A stretch of 64,000 nt of DNA from Theobroma cacao (Eukaryota > Streptophyta > Magnoliopsida > Malvales > Malvaceae). The position numbers were made by a program, and so were the translations under genes. Each line of letters starts with the position of its first letter. Positions within the stretch are counted from its first letter, which is position 1. Below, one piece after another: positions 1 through 10,571 of the stretch. The stretch is from assembly GCF_000208745.1 (NCBI RefSeq), contig NC_030858.1, positions 30,287,234 to 30,351,233 of the forward strand, in the 5' to 3' direction. The notes under the pieces are model-generated. The model worked only from the letters and a program-made list of their open reading frames with translations, searched no databases and was not told where the DNA came from.

Positions 1-2523
1 CATTGAAACACTCATGTCGACAAAAGATTCTAATGATGTGGCACAGTATTTTTCTTCTCCTTTCATTTCTGCCCTCTCACAATTCTTAACTGTTATTTTC
101 ACATTATTAGCATCCCTTGATTCAGTTTTCAGCGAGAAGTTCTTCAAAATTTCTGGTAACTTGTCGCTTGATAAGGGCATTGACTCTGCAATATGGTGTG
201 GCAAGAACGTACCCCTGTCCCTTTTCTGTACGAGTCTTGGTAAATTCACCTTCTTACCAGGGAGAAGATCCTTTGGAAAGAAATAGATAGTTTCTTTCAC
301 AGCGGTATTGTCAGTGTTACTCTTTCTCCCCGATGAATTTATGTTTCCTACATTTGTTTGCATAGAGAAAGCGTTAGACAATTGCATAAGAAAATCCATT
401 TTAAGTGATTGTAAAACAAATTTTTTCAGTCGATTGGATCATTACCTTTGGATTCTTTCACTGAACCTTTATATTCAGAATCATAAGCATAATTACCAAA
501 CTCTGGATCATTTGGACCTTTATTTGATGGAGCATTTTCACCTCTGGACTCTGGATCATTTACACCTTTGTTGGTTGGAGTATTTTACATTTGTTTGCAT
601 AGAGAAAGCGTTAGATAATTGCATAGAAAATCCATTGTAAGTGATTGTAAAAAAAAAAATTTCTGTCGATTGGATCATTACCTTTGGATTCTTTCACTGA
701 ACCTTTATATTCAGAATCATAAGCATAATTACCAAACTCTGGGTCATTTGGACCTTTATTTGATGGAGCATTTTCACCTCTGGACTCTGGATCATTTACG
801 CCTTTGTTGGTTGGAGTATTTTACATTTGTTTGCATAGAGAAAGCGTTAGACAATTGCATATGAAAATCCATTGTAAGTGATTGTAAAAAAAAAATTTTC
901 TGTCGATTGGATCATTACCTTTGGATTCTTTCACTGAACCTTTATATTCAGAATCATAAGCATAATTACCAAACTCTGGATCATTTGGATTTTTATTTGA
1001 TGGAGCATTTTCACCTCTGGACTCTGGATCATTTACGCCTTTGTTGGTTGGAGTATTTTACATTTGTTTGCATAGAGAAAGCGTTAGACAATTGCATATG
1101 AAAATCCATTGTAAGTGATTGTAAAAAAAAAATTTTCTGTCGATTGGATCATTACCTTTGGATTCTTTCACTGAACCTTTATATTCAGAATCATAAGCAT
1201 AATTACCAAACTCTGGGTCATTTGGACCTTTATTTGATGGAGCATTTTCACCTCTGGATTCTTTGCTTGAATCACCATACCAATAAGCACCGAACTCTGG
1301 ATCATTTACACCTTTGTTGGTTGGAGTATTTTCAATTTTGGATTCTTTGCCTGAATTATCACCGTACCAATAAGCACCAAACTCTGGATCATTTACACCT
1401 TTGTTTGTAGGAGCATCTTCACCTTTGGATTCTTTGTTTGAATTATCACCATACCAATAAGCACCAAACTCTGGATCATTTACACCTTTGTTCGAAGGAG
1501 CATCTTCACCTTTGAAATTTTTGCCTGAATTATCACCATACCAATAAGCACCAAACTCCGGATCATTTATACCCTTTTGATCTGGAGCAACCTGGCCTCT
1601 GAATATTGTGTTTTGACCTTCATACATAATTTAAAAGGCCTACATAAAATTTTATGTTTTCCTAAAGCACATCAAACAGAAAGGTTGTGTTTCCTATGTA
1701 TATTAATTAAGTTTGTGAAAAGATAAAATAACTTAACTCATTTATATGAAAAGCAACATCACGGTCGTACATAAACCATTTGAAAACTTTACTTTCATCA
1801 ATTAACTAATCAAAAGATCGATTATAAAGGAAAATATTGCCTAGAAAAAGAAATTGTTGTTATTTTCTCAACAGACTGAAAGATATAATCCCAATTTTTT
1901 GGACATTAAATTATTTACTCCTCTATGCCATGCTTGGCTTGAAGCAATTATTAATAAATGGGAAGAGAGAGAGAGAGGAAATCATATTCAAAACAAACCA
2001 GGTCGCGGTAAAATATCTTGCAAAACTTTTGGCATTGGAGTGTTTGGGAACACCTCTATCCAGTGAAGCTCTTCCTTAGTCAGAGTACCATGGCTTCCTG
2101 CAAATGCAAGCTGCCACAAAATTTTAAAACAGCGGTTAGCTTCTAGAGCTAGTTGAGAAAAATATAAAAGCGGACACAAGTAAATGTAGAGACAAATAAT
2201 TACAAATAGCATTTTAAAAAGTCATACCTAATAGAAATTATGAGATTAACAGCAATTTTGTTGATTCGACAATTTTGATGAAACTGTACCTACTACTTAT
2301 AAGTTTCTTATTGACAACTACTTTCTGCAAATTGTAACTGAAAACTTCAGCTTTTGAATTTTCAAAGCTTGTTACTGGATGCTAAAATTTATTCTTCCCC
2401 ACCTCTCTTTGATTTAAAGAACTTATATAAGTTAGAAGTCTAAGGCAAATAAAAAGTAGATAGCGCAAAACCCTTGAGGCTTACACTGAGTAAAGCGAAG
2501 ATGAGAAGGAACTGAAACGCCAT
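1..2523 (-). CDS. BURP-domain secreted protein gene 1 (partial, 3' end outside window)
   Basis: I model four exons. Exon 1 is 2523-2485: ATG plus a hydrophobic signal peptide starting MAFQFLLIFALLS, then donor GTAAGC. Exon 2 is 2110-1999, with the family motif VFPNTPMPK, acceptor GTGGCAG and donor G|GTTTGT. Exon 3 is about 1612-1156 and carries four full repeats built on NDPEFGAYWYGD plus a variant. Exon 4 runs from 347 past the window start and begins the BURP domain (FFPKDLLPGKK, then NCER and GEEKYCATSLES). Exon phases agree: 1/2 is phase 0, and 2/3 and 3/4 are phase 1. The four CH pairs of the domain would lie beyond the left edge. BURP proteins are plant proteins usually sent to the wall or apoplast; the biochemical role is unknown. 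No stop interrupts the visible exons. The exon 3 acceptor is the weakest point, because the obvious GTAG at about 1640 gives a stop while an AAG at 1613 keeps frame. Confidence 0.85.
348..1250 (-). repeat. Tandem array of about 237-bp units spanning exon-3 end plus intron 3
   Basis: Units start at about 351, 588, 824 and 1061, giving steps of 237, 236 and 237. On the coding strand each unit holds a short copy of the exon 3 end (NPS-type repeat, then GNYAYDSEYKGSVKESK), the donor CCAAAG|GTAATG, and intron sequence ending CAAACAAATGTA. The true acceptor, AAATGTAG|GA at 348, occurs only next to exon 4. At the internal junctions TGTA runs straight into exon sequence, so the AG is lost. In the model the array is intronic. 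It therefore gives several candidate 5' splice sites but one acceptor. Confidence 0.85.
1156..1612 (-). repeat. Exon 3 coding repeats of BURP gene 1
   Basis: A unit of roughly 28-29 residues, with core NDPEFGAYWYGD followed by SGKESKGEDAPTNKG-like sequence, recurs four times. A fifth, diverged unit (NDPEFGNYAYDSEYKG) closes the exon. The repeats are rich in acidic, glycine and aromatic residues. Variable repeats between the signal peptide and the BURP domain are common in this family. Nucleotide identity between units is high, suggesting recent unequal exchange. Confidence 0.8.
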
Positions 2524-2602
2524 TGAAGCAGCGTAAAGCTATGGAACTTTCGATGTCAGCGCTAGGCAAGCTTCGAATGAGATCAAGCATGTTTGGCAGA
2601 TG

Positions 2603-2608
2603 TTTATA
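2603..2608 (-). promoter_or_regulatory. Probable TATA box of BURP gene 1
   Basis: TATAAA lies on the minus strand about 80 bases upstream of the ATG at 2523. The same motif is kept at the matching place in the duplicated 5' end (8357-8362). The position fits a plant core promoter with a short leader. This is inferred from sequence and spacing only. Confidence 0.5.
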
Positions 2609-2962
2609 TGCAAACATGGATGCAAGTTGCTAGGATATACCATCAATATCCCCAAGTCATGTAAACTAATTATCGGAAGTATCGCATGCACTACGTAACG
2701 AGAAAGATAGTTGAGGCTACTTAGAGAGAGGAGATTTCTTTGCAATTTCTATGAGAACAAAGATTTTATCTCATTTGGAGAAAGAGGCATGATACAAGAC
2801 TTGGAGGCCGACCAACAGATGCCATTGCATTGTTTAATTAGAATGAAAATGTCTTTTGAATTATTGTTAATGCCTTCCGAAAGAAACTTCTTGCCAAAAT
2901 TGCGGGTTTAATTGAGGAAATCATTTCAAAGCTTTAGTTGTCAGTTTCTAATAGGCCTTGCC

Positions 2963-2988
2963 GCACTGCCCACAGCTGTGGCGGCCTA
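2963..2988. other. GC-rich hairpin or palindrome
   Basis: A perfect 12-bp palindrome CCACAGCTGTGG is flanked by GCCGC on the left and CGGC on the right, forming a stem in otherwise AT-rich DNA. Copy B keeps it at about 8713-8738 with one change in the core. Its function is unknown. It lies about 440 bp upstream of the BURP start. Confidence 0.5.
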
Positions 2989-3909
2989 ATACTCTTTGTA
3001 AATTTCTTGCTTCTTTTTAGGCAAAGGTGGGAATCAATATGAACTCCTTTTGGCCGGTCAAAACAAGGACATTTTATTGAATGAATGATACACACAAAGC
3101 TTATACCTAAAAAGGTAATTGTGGATTTCCAACCCTTTCAATAACAGCAATTAATGGGAGGAGAAAATATGTCAAGCATTTGGCACGAATAAAATGATTG
3201 GCAAGCCAAAGAAGAATCCCAAGTAATAGACCATATCTATAGATTATTTATTAGTCAACATTAACGTTAACATAAATATTTGTCTAATTATTAGTTTAAA
3301 TTTATGTGAATTTTGGTAATGTAATTATAAAGTTATTAGAATATGTACGTACCAAAAAATAAACTTTAAGTTATGCTGTTAAAAAAATTAAGTTTTCAAA
3401 TTATCTAGTCATTAACTTCGGAATATCCTTACAAGAAATTCTAGACTTCTTTTGTGCGAACTTTCCCTTCATTGTGGAAATATGATGAGTGGATTAGCTT
3501 TTGTTATCGTAATATATGAGCTGTTGTTTTTAGCTGTCTACTGTTTGATTAGGATTGTGCTCATATCCCTTCTTTTTGTACCTTTCTTTGAATTCTCAAT
3601 CGATTCCCATTATTTTTGGCTGACCAAATTATAGAAATAGAAAAGAGAAAATTGTGAGAAATAAACTTTCTCATAAGCTCAATTCAAAAATATAATTTTT
3701 TATAATTTTAACTATTTTTAACCAATTTTTTATATGACTTGGTAACAATACCCTTTAAACAATTTCAGATAAGTTAAAATGGTTTCTGTTTTCTCTATCT
3801 AACCATCCAGACAAAAATTTTAAAATTAAATATCGATTTCTCTCTTTGGTCAAATACTGTCTATCTCGCCATTCAGAAGTGACATAAAATTCTTTCTTAT
3901 TTTGTTTTA

Positions 3910-4404
3910 TTTTTTTAGATAGTGGATCTTGGGGTTCTTAAGGACGATGAACAGCGATTTTACTCTTCTATGGTGATTGTAGGTAGCATGATAAATTTGG
4001 TAATTGGATGCTTTCTGGTGATGACTTGTTTCGAAACGTGTGCTGCAATGGAGATGCCTGTGTTGATGAGTTGGATCAGATTAGTTAAGATGATGGGCTT
4101 AGGGAAAATAAATAGCTGAAGTATGTTTGATGGGTTTTATGGTGGTTCACGGTTTTGTTGTGTATGGGATTGGGATGATTGTTAAACATGTTTGCTGGAG
4201 ATTTTGATTTTTTTTATGAGATTTTGAATTGAAATTGTTCAAGGAATATTTTGTAAAGGGAGTATATTTTGTTTTTGCATAAGGGGAGTGAGCAAGGCCC
4301 TCCCGATAGGGATTTATTTTGTCTTGTTTTGGAGGGTTATGGAGTTTTGTAACCTATCTTTTATGAAATGCACAATTTCATGGCTTAGCAAAAAAAAAAA
4401 AAAT
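3910..4404 (+). other. Possible retroposed 3' end with poly-A
   Basis: A 65-codon open stretch (3922-4119) is followed by a GT-rich tail and a run of A at about 4389-4402. This layout resembles the 3' end of a LINE or processed transcript. I do not recognise the protein sequence, and no target duplication was found. Low confidence. Confidence 0.25.
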
Positions 4405-4471
4405 AAGTGTTTTAGGTTTTTGAGTTTATTGGTTTATTTATAAAATCCCGAAGTTAAAGAATTGAAATTGA

Positions 4472-4945
4472 TTAGACTGGTTTTTAAGTATTGCGAGACT
4501 GGTTTTTATGCATTACGTGACTTAATCACTACGTGACTGGTTTTTAGATATTACGCTATTGGTTTTAGGTATTGCGTGACTGATTTTTAGGCATTGCGTG
4601 ACTGATTTTTAAGTAATGCCTAAGTCACGCAATGCCTTACTAACAAGTCACGCAATGCTTATCAACTAGTCACACAATACTTTATCAGAAACTAGTCACG
4701 CAATACCTTATCAAAAACTAGTCACGCAATACCCAAAGTCAGTAACACAATGCCTATCAACTAGTTACGCAATATCTTATAAGAAACTAGTCATGCAATA
4801 CTTTATCAAAAACTAGTCACACAATGCCCAAAGTCAATCACGCAATGCCTATCAACTAGTCACACTATACTTTATCAGAAACTAGTCACACAATACCTTA
4901 TAAAAAAATTAGTCACGCAATGCCTAAAAACTAGTCACGTAATTC
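4472..4945. repeat. Inverted minisatellite (GTCACGCAATG family)
   Basis: The right arm (about 4613-4945) holds around 13 copies of a 17-27 bp unit built on GTCACGCAATACC then TTATCAAAAACTA. The left arm (about 4472-4612) holds five to six copies in the opposite orientation, seen as ATTGCGTGACTGATTTTTAG. In the right arm, units recur as a higher-order block of about five (roughly 118 bp). The arms meet near 4613-4622, so the array can fold into a large hairpin or cruciform. Confidence 0.9.
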
Positions 4946-6450
4946 TAAAAAATCACAAAAACTACTTAATTCCATTTAATAAGATCAACAACTTCAAACG
5001 ATACATCATATTCTATTTAATAACATAATTAACGAATATGAATGCTCAAAATGTTCAAAAGTTTTTCTTTATATATCAAAAATCACTCTAAAATGCTTAA
5101 AAATACTCAAAATGCTCACAGGTTTTCTTCGTGTATAAAAAATTATTCCAAAATGCTCAAAATGCTTAAACGTTTTTCTTTCTAGTAAGGAATACTCTAG
5201 AGATGAATAGTCTGGTGAGGAAAGCTCAAAAAATATGAGTCAATTTAAGGTGCAGATCTAAACGTACTTGACCCGTTAATAGGTTTCGGGTTGAGATGAG
5301 GAGCCAAATAAATGGGTTAATTTCATTAAGGGTAATTTTCTCCAAATTTTAATTCTCTTGGCAAAAACAGTTAAAATTATGAGAAGGTCTATTGTCAGAA
5401 ACACGTTATGCATAGGGCCAATTTAAAAAAAGAACTTAATAGAAAATAGGCCTTTCTCATCCTTGTGCAACTTTGTTTTACCTTAGACGTCATGGCTGAT
5501 TTTGGGATGCTTTAGCAAAAACTTGGAAAGAAAACTGACGGTGATTATTCTTGTTAGCTAGCTGTGATTCCTTTTGTGTTGATATGCTCTGTTTTCGGGC
5601 TCCTCTGAATTGATGGTTTTTTTGGTGAGGACCTGAAGTGCACGACGGGTTTATTATGGCCATTGGATTTAGCGATTCTAATCTTGGCCGTTAATAGGTT
5701 TAGGATTGAGCTGGCAATAAATTGAGGCATGCAAACAAGTATTCCGCCATTAAACTACCATCACATCACGTTTGCTGTTAGTGAAATCACATGGTATCTC
5801 ATGATACTGGTAATAACCTTCTATTGTTAAGAAAGAAATAACAGTTTCGAAGGTTTTGACGAAAAAAATCACTTTTTACAACAAAAAGAAAAGTTGAAAT
5901 TGCCTGTAAAAGAGAATATCCACCCATCAAATTTCTCAATAATATTTTTTTGATCTTCAACCTCTTCTAAAAGTTGTTTAAAGTCTGCTTGTTTGCGTTC
6001 TATTTAGCTGAAATTGAAGACAGTAAGAATGAAAAGGTGATTTTAGGATGGAATTTAAGGTATAAATTTTAGACTTTACTTACTCTTATAAAGTAATTTA
6101 GATAACATAAATCTTGTTTGATATGTTATTATATAATAGTTTTAGGGATAAACATATTTTTATATATATCTCTTCATCAGGTTTTTTGAGGGACAAGTAT
6201 GTGGAAATTTCTACTTTTTTTTTAATCCCAAAAAGTGATTAATTTTTGGAACAAAACAATCAAAAATATTGTTTACAATGATAAAAAATATGTATGGAAA
6301 TAAGAAAAAAAACCAACACAAATGAAATAAAGGACTAGTGTTTGGGTTTGGATGATTGAAAAAAAATGGAGGATCAGGCAATCTAAGAAGGGTTTTGGTG
6401 TTTAGGATTATGGATAGTTTAGGGTTTAGAAATTAGTCATTAATTTAAGA

Positions 6451-6811
6451 CATAATGTTCCAAAAAGTTCATGAACTATTTAAAAACATTCAAATAAGAC
6501 ATTATTCTTCTATTGTATTCAATCAATTCCTCGTATTTTTATTTTGAATCAAATAAACCCTTACTACTAATAGTTGACTAATTGCAATTAGTAAAAAATA
6601 TCACTTGTTACTTTAAATACATGTGGCGCTGACATGACGTTGATGTAGAAGGTAAGGAATGTCACATAATTATCTTATAATACCATATCAGCATGCCACA
6701 TCATTATTTATTATGATATGTCAACTTGTCACATCAGTATCATGTGGTATAGAATAATAAATGACGTTAACCATTAGTTATAAAGAGCTTATTTGATTCA
6801 AAATAAAATGA
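6451..6811. mobile_element. MITE-like insert unique to copy A
   Basis: Copy B lacks this block; its sequence passes from about 11624 to 11650 without it. Inside, TTTTATTTTGAATCAAATAA at about 6537 recurs inverted at about 6790-6811, and the homology extends some 30 bp. There is no coding capacity. The size and inverted repeats fit a non-autonomous DNA transposon. I cannot define the exact ends or the target duplication. Confidence 0.45.
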
Positions 6812-6905
6812 ATAGTATTGTGGATAAAAAATTTCTTTTATAGATAGAAAGTCATTGGATTTGTATATATCAAGGATTTATCTTTATGTCCAAGGAAGAC
6901 CGTTC

Positions 6906-7880
6906 AAATTTTTTTTTTCCAAAAGAATATCCACTGGCCGGATTGATGAGGTCTTGCTGCTGCCTGTTGTTCTTTGTCCTTCTTTCTGTTACAGAGGTGG
7001 CTGCGTTCTGTTGAGCTTCTCATCTGCTTAAGCTCAGTGAACTGCTGCAGGGTGTTGCTTCAGTGGCTTGGTGCAGGTTTGTTGCATGTTTTTGGTGCCA
7101 GGTTATGCTGTCTGATTCTCCGACCTTGGCGCTGACGTTTTTTGAGGCGTCAACTTATTGTGGAATTTTTCTCTACCACCAGATTGGGTTTTTTCGTTCA
7201 TTATTAGGATTAGCGTGTTTATAATGTAACAGGGATGAGCCTCTCTTTCTACGTAGAGCAGATTTTTGTGCACCGCTTGCATGCTGTTTTGTATTGAGGC
7301 AAGTAGTCCCTTTCTTTTCTCTTACTGAGGTAGGAGCTAGGATTTTCGGTCTTTACCACTAGTGATTTTTGCGCGGTCTCTCTTGTAAATCTGCTGTTTT
7401 TTATTGCCCAGACCAAGTTAATGTGCCATGAAAAGTCTATTACACTAAGCAAAAGATTTGTAATGACAAACGAATCACTGAGATTATAAAATTACCCTTT
7501 TTTTTAAAAAAGATCATATAATTCTTTTAAGGCCAAACTTGGTGTGGTTAATAAATTTGCAAACACTATTACATTACAATAGAATAGATAAATAAATGTA
7601 AATTTAAGTAAAGCAAGATGTCTTAGCTCAATAAATAAAGTGCTTATATTTAGCAAAGTGATGTGGGTTCAAATTTTATTGATAAGTTCTTTTTCATTTA
7701 TTTTGAAGTCAGTTAATTTGATTAGCCGATCAAAATTTGTTTTAACTAAACCGATTTTTTTTAAGGTGATTTTATTAACCTCAACACGAACAAATCATTT
7801 CAAGTCTTGAGCTTATTATACAAAAGACTTATGGCATAAACGGTTAATGAGGGTAGTGAAACCTGTACATTTTACAAAAG
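6906..7880. other. Intervening DNA between duplication copies; SINE-like piece
   Basis: I see no gene here. A GT- and CTG-rich stretch (about 6940-7450) is unlike its AT-rich surroundings and may be the 3' end of an old retroelement or transcript. At about 7615-7680 a tRNA-like pattern occurs: TCTTAGCTCAATAAATAAAG (A-box-like), then GATGTGGGTTCAAAT (B-box-like). This suggests the head of a tRNA-derived SINE. It is too diverged to fold as a working tRNA. Confidence 0.3.
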
Positions 7881-8277
7881 CTCTTCCTCAGTCCGAGTAC
7901 CATGGCTTCCTGCAATTGCAAGCTGCCACAAAATTTTAAAACAGCTATTAACAATTACAAATAGAGTTTTACAAAGTCATACCTAATAGAAATTATCAGA
8001 TTAACAGCATTTTTCTTGGTTCGAAAATTTTGATGAAACTGTACCTACTACGTATAAGTTTCTTAGTGCAACTAATTTCTGCAAATTGTAACCGAAAACT
8101 TCAGCTTTTGAATTTTCAAAGCTTATTATAGGTTGCTAAAATTTATTCTTCCCAACCTCTCTTTGATTTAAAGAACTTGTTTAAGTTACAAGTCAAGGAC
8201 AAATAAAAAGTAGATAGCGCAAAACCCTTGCGGCTTACATTGAGTAAAGCGAAGATGGGAAGGAACTGAAACGCCAT
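7881..8277 (-). pseudogene. BURP gene 5' fragment (exon 1 and part of exon 2)
   Basis: Exon 1 (8277-8239, starting MAFQFLPIFALLN, donor GTAAGC), intron 1 and the start of exon 2 (7922 onward: LAIAGSHGTRTEEEL) match gene 1. Homology stops inside exon 2 at about 7881 and a TAA follows at once. The TATA motif is kept at 8357-8362. With no downstream exons or BURP domain, this is a truncated duplicate that could at most make a short secreted peptide. Confidence 0.8.
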
Positions 8278-9582
8278 TGAAGCAGCGTAAAGCTATGGAA
8301 CTTTCGACGTCAGCCCTAGGCAAGCTTCGAATGAGATCAAGCATGTTTGGCAGATGTTTATATGCAAACAAGAATGCAAGTTGTTAGGATAACCATCGAT
8401 GTTCCCAAGTCATGTAAACTAAATATTGGAAGTATCGCATGCACTATATAATGAGAAACATAGTTGAGGCTACTTCGAGAGCGAAGAGATTTCTTTGCAA
8501 TTTCTATGAGAACAAAGATTTTATCTTATTTGGAGAAAGAGGAATGATACAAGACTTGGAGGCCGACCAACGGATACCATTGCATTGTTTAATTAGAACG
8601 AAATGTCTTTTAAATTATTGTTAATGCCTTCCGAAAAAAACTTCTTGCCAAAATTGCGGGTTTAATTGAGGAAATCATTTCAAAGCTTTGGTTGTCAGTT
8701 TCTAATAGGCCTTGCCGCACTGCCCACAGTTGTGGCGGCTTAATACTCTTTGTAAATTTCTTGCTTCTTTATAGGCAAAGGTGGGAATCAATATGAACTC
8801 CTTTTGGCCGGTCAAAACAAAGACATTTTATTGAATGAATGATACACACAAAGCTTATACCTAAAAAGGTAATTGTGGATTTCCAACCCTTTCAATAACA
8901 GCAATTAATGGGAGGAGAAAATATGTCAAGCATTTGGCACGAATAAAATGATTGGCAAGCCAAAGAAGAATCCCAAGTAATAGACCATATCTATAGATTA
9001 TTTATTAGTCAACATTAACGTTAACATAAATATTTGTGCAATTATTAGTTTAAATTTAAGTGAATTTTGGTGATGTAATCATAAAGTTATTAGGATATGT
9101 ACGTACCAAAAAATAAACTTTAAGTTATGCTGTTAAAAAAATCAAGTTTTCAAATTATCTAGTCATTAACTTCGGAATATCCTTACAAGAAATTCTAGAC
9201 TTCTTTTGTGCGAACTTTCCCTTCATTGTGGAAATATGATGAGTGGATTAGCTTTTGTCATCGTAATATATGAGCTGTTGTTTTTAGCTGTCTACTGTTC
9301 GATTAGGATTGTGCTCATATCCCTTCTTTCTGTACCTTTCTTTGAATTCTCAATCGATTCCCATTATTTTTGGCTGACCAAATTATAGAAATAGAAAATA
9401 GGCCTTTCTCATCCTTGTGCAACTTTGTTTTACCTTAGACGTCATGGCTGATTTTGGGATGCCTTAGCAAAACCTTGGAAAGAAAACTGATGGTGATGAT
9501 TCTTGTTAGCTAGCTGTGGTTCCTTTTGTGTTGACATGCTCTGTTTTCAGGCTCCTCTAATTGTAGTGCACGACAGATTTAT

Positions 9583-9746
9583 CATCAGTGCGTATTCAGG
9601 ATTTTGCAAGGAGAGTAACTAAAAGGTAATTATAAAGATAATCATATTATATATATATATATATCAAGTTTTAATCATACAATAAAAAAATTAAAAATTG
9701 AAGGGTGACGGACACCACCACCTTCCATCTCCTTAACTCCATCGGT
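9583..9746. mobile_element. Small MITE-like insert with ATTTAT direct repeats
   Basis: This 164-bp insert is absent from copy A near 5655. It is flanked by ATTTAT at 9577-9582 and 9747-9752, as expected of a target duplication. It begins CATCAGTGCGTATTCAGGAT, like common plant elements that start GGCGGAnnCAGGATTT. It contains a short TA run and is non-coding. Confidence 0.6.
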
Positions 9747-10384
9747 ATTTATGGCCATTGGATTTAGCGATTGTTATCTTGACTGTTAATAGGTTTGGGG
9801 TTGAGCTGGCTATAAATTGTGGAATGCAAACAAGTATTCGGGCCCTAAGAAAATAAACTTGGCAGGTTTAATAACTCCTGCCATTAAACTACCATTACGT
9901 TTGCTGTTAGTGAAATCAAATGGTATCACATCATACTTGTAATAATCTTCGATTGTTAAGAAGAAAAAAAAATAGTTTTGAAGGTTTTGACAAAAAATCA
10001 CTTTTTACAACAAAAAGAAAAGTTGAAATTGCCTGTAAAAGAGACTATTCACCCATCAAATTTCTCAATAATATTTTTTTCATCTTCAACCTCTTTTAAA
10101 AGTTGTTGAAGTCTGCTTGCTTGTGCTCTATTTAGCTGGAATGGAAGAAAATAAGAGTGAAAAGGTGATTTTATGATGGGATTTTTTAAGGTATAAATTA
10201 TACTAGTTTTTAGGAGTAAAAATATGTTTATATCTATCTCTTCATCTGATTTTTTAAGGGATGAATATGGAAGTTTCCATTTTTTTATCGCAAAATGTGA
10301 TTAATTAATTTTTGGAACAAAACAATTTAAAATATTATTTACAATGATAAAAAAATATGGAAATAAAAAAAAACCCAACACAAT

Positions 10385-10475
10385 CCTCCGGTATGTTTGC
10401 TCTTGTTTTCTTTCAAGGAATTTTTTGTTCCTTGTTGATCAATAAAATCCTTCTACTTTTCAAAAAAAAAAAAAA
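10385..10475 (+). mobile_element. LINE 3'-tail fragment
   Basis: An insert in copy B relative to copy A (near 6322). It reads like the 3' end of a plant L1 LINE: TTGATCAATAAAATCCTTCT followed by an A run of about 14 bases (10462-10475). It is severely 5'-truncated, which is usual for LINE insertions. No clean target duplication is visible. Confidence 0.5.
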
Positions 10476-10571
10476 GATGAAAACGAAACGATGAACGAGG
10501 GTTTAAGTTATGGATGATGAAAAAAAATGGAGGACCATGCAATCTAACTTTAAAGGACGGTTTTAGAGTCA

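Larger units (their letters stand above)
3645..5446. other. 1.8-kb segment present only in copy A
   Basis: Copy B runs straight through at 9391-9400, where copy A has 1,802 extra bases. The nine bases AATAGAAAA occur on both sides (3636-3644 and 5438-5446). The segment holds the inverted minisatellite at 4472-4945 and a poly-A-ended stretch near 4390. No terminal inverted repeat or coding domain is evident. It could be an insertion with a 9-bp target duplication or a microhomology deletion from copy B. The sequence does not decide between them. Confidence 0.7.
2073..6905. repeat. Segmental duplication, copy A (BURP gene 1 5' end and upstream DNA)
   Basis: This block matches 7881-11765 in the same orientation at high identity. 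It covers part of exon 2, intron 1, exon 1, the promoter and several kilobases upstream. Copy A alone holds the segment 3645-5446 and a MITE-like block near 6451-6811. The match fades just after about 6905. Small differences throughout show that this is a real, diverged duplication and not an assembly echo. Confidence 0.85.

Noticed and set aside
14..286. Plus-strand open frame of 90 codons
   Set aside because: It is the shadow of the BURP domain on the minus strand, which matches the family far better.
308..1410. Repeated plus-strand frames (DHYLWILSLNLYIQNHKHNY)
   Set aside because: Antisense of the BURP repeat and intron array; repetition comes from the tandem units.
2432..2745. Minus-strand frames MFAYKHLPNMLDL and MQRNLLSLSSL
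   Set aside because: They overlap the BURP leader, exon 1 and intron 1. The short splice-consistent exon 1 is the better reading.
2711..2911. Plus-strand frame MRLLRERRFLCNFYENKDF
   Set aside because: The duplicate at 8439-8624 is frameshifted relative to it and no domain is recognised, so coding is unlikely.
4472..4945. CRISPR-like array
   Set aside because: Units have no unique spacers of even length, occur in both orientations, and the genome is a plant.
7615..7690. A functional tRNA gene
   Set aside because: A- and B-box-like motifs are present but the acceptor and anticodon arms do not pair.
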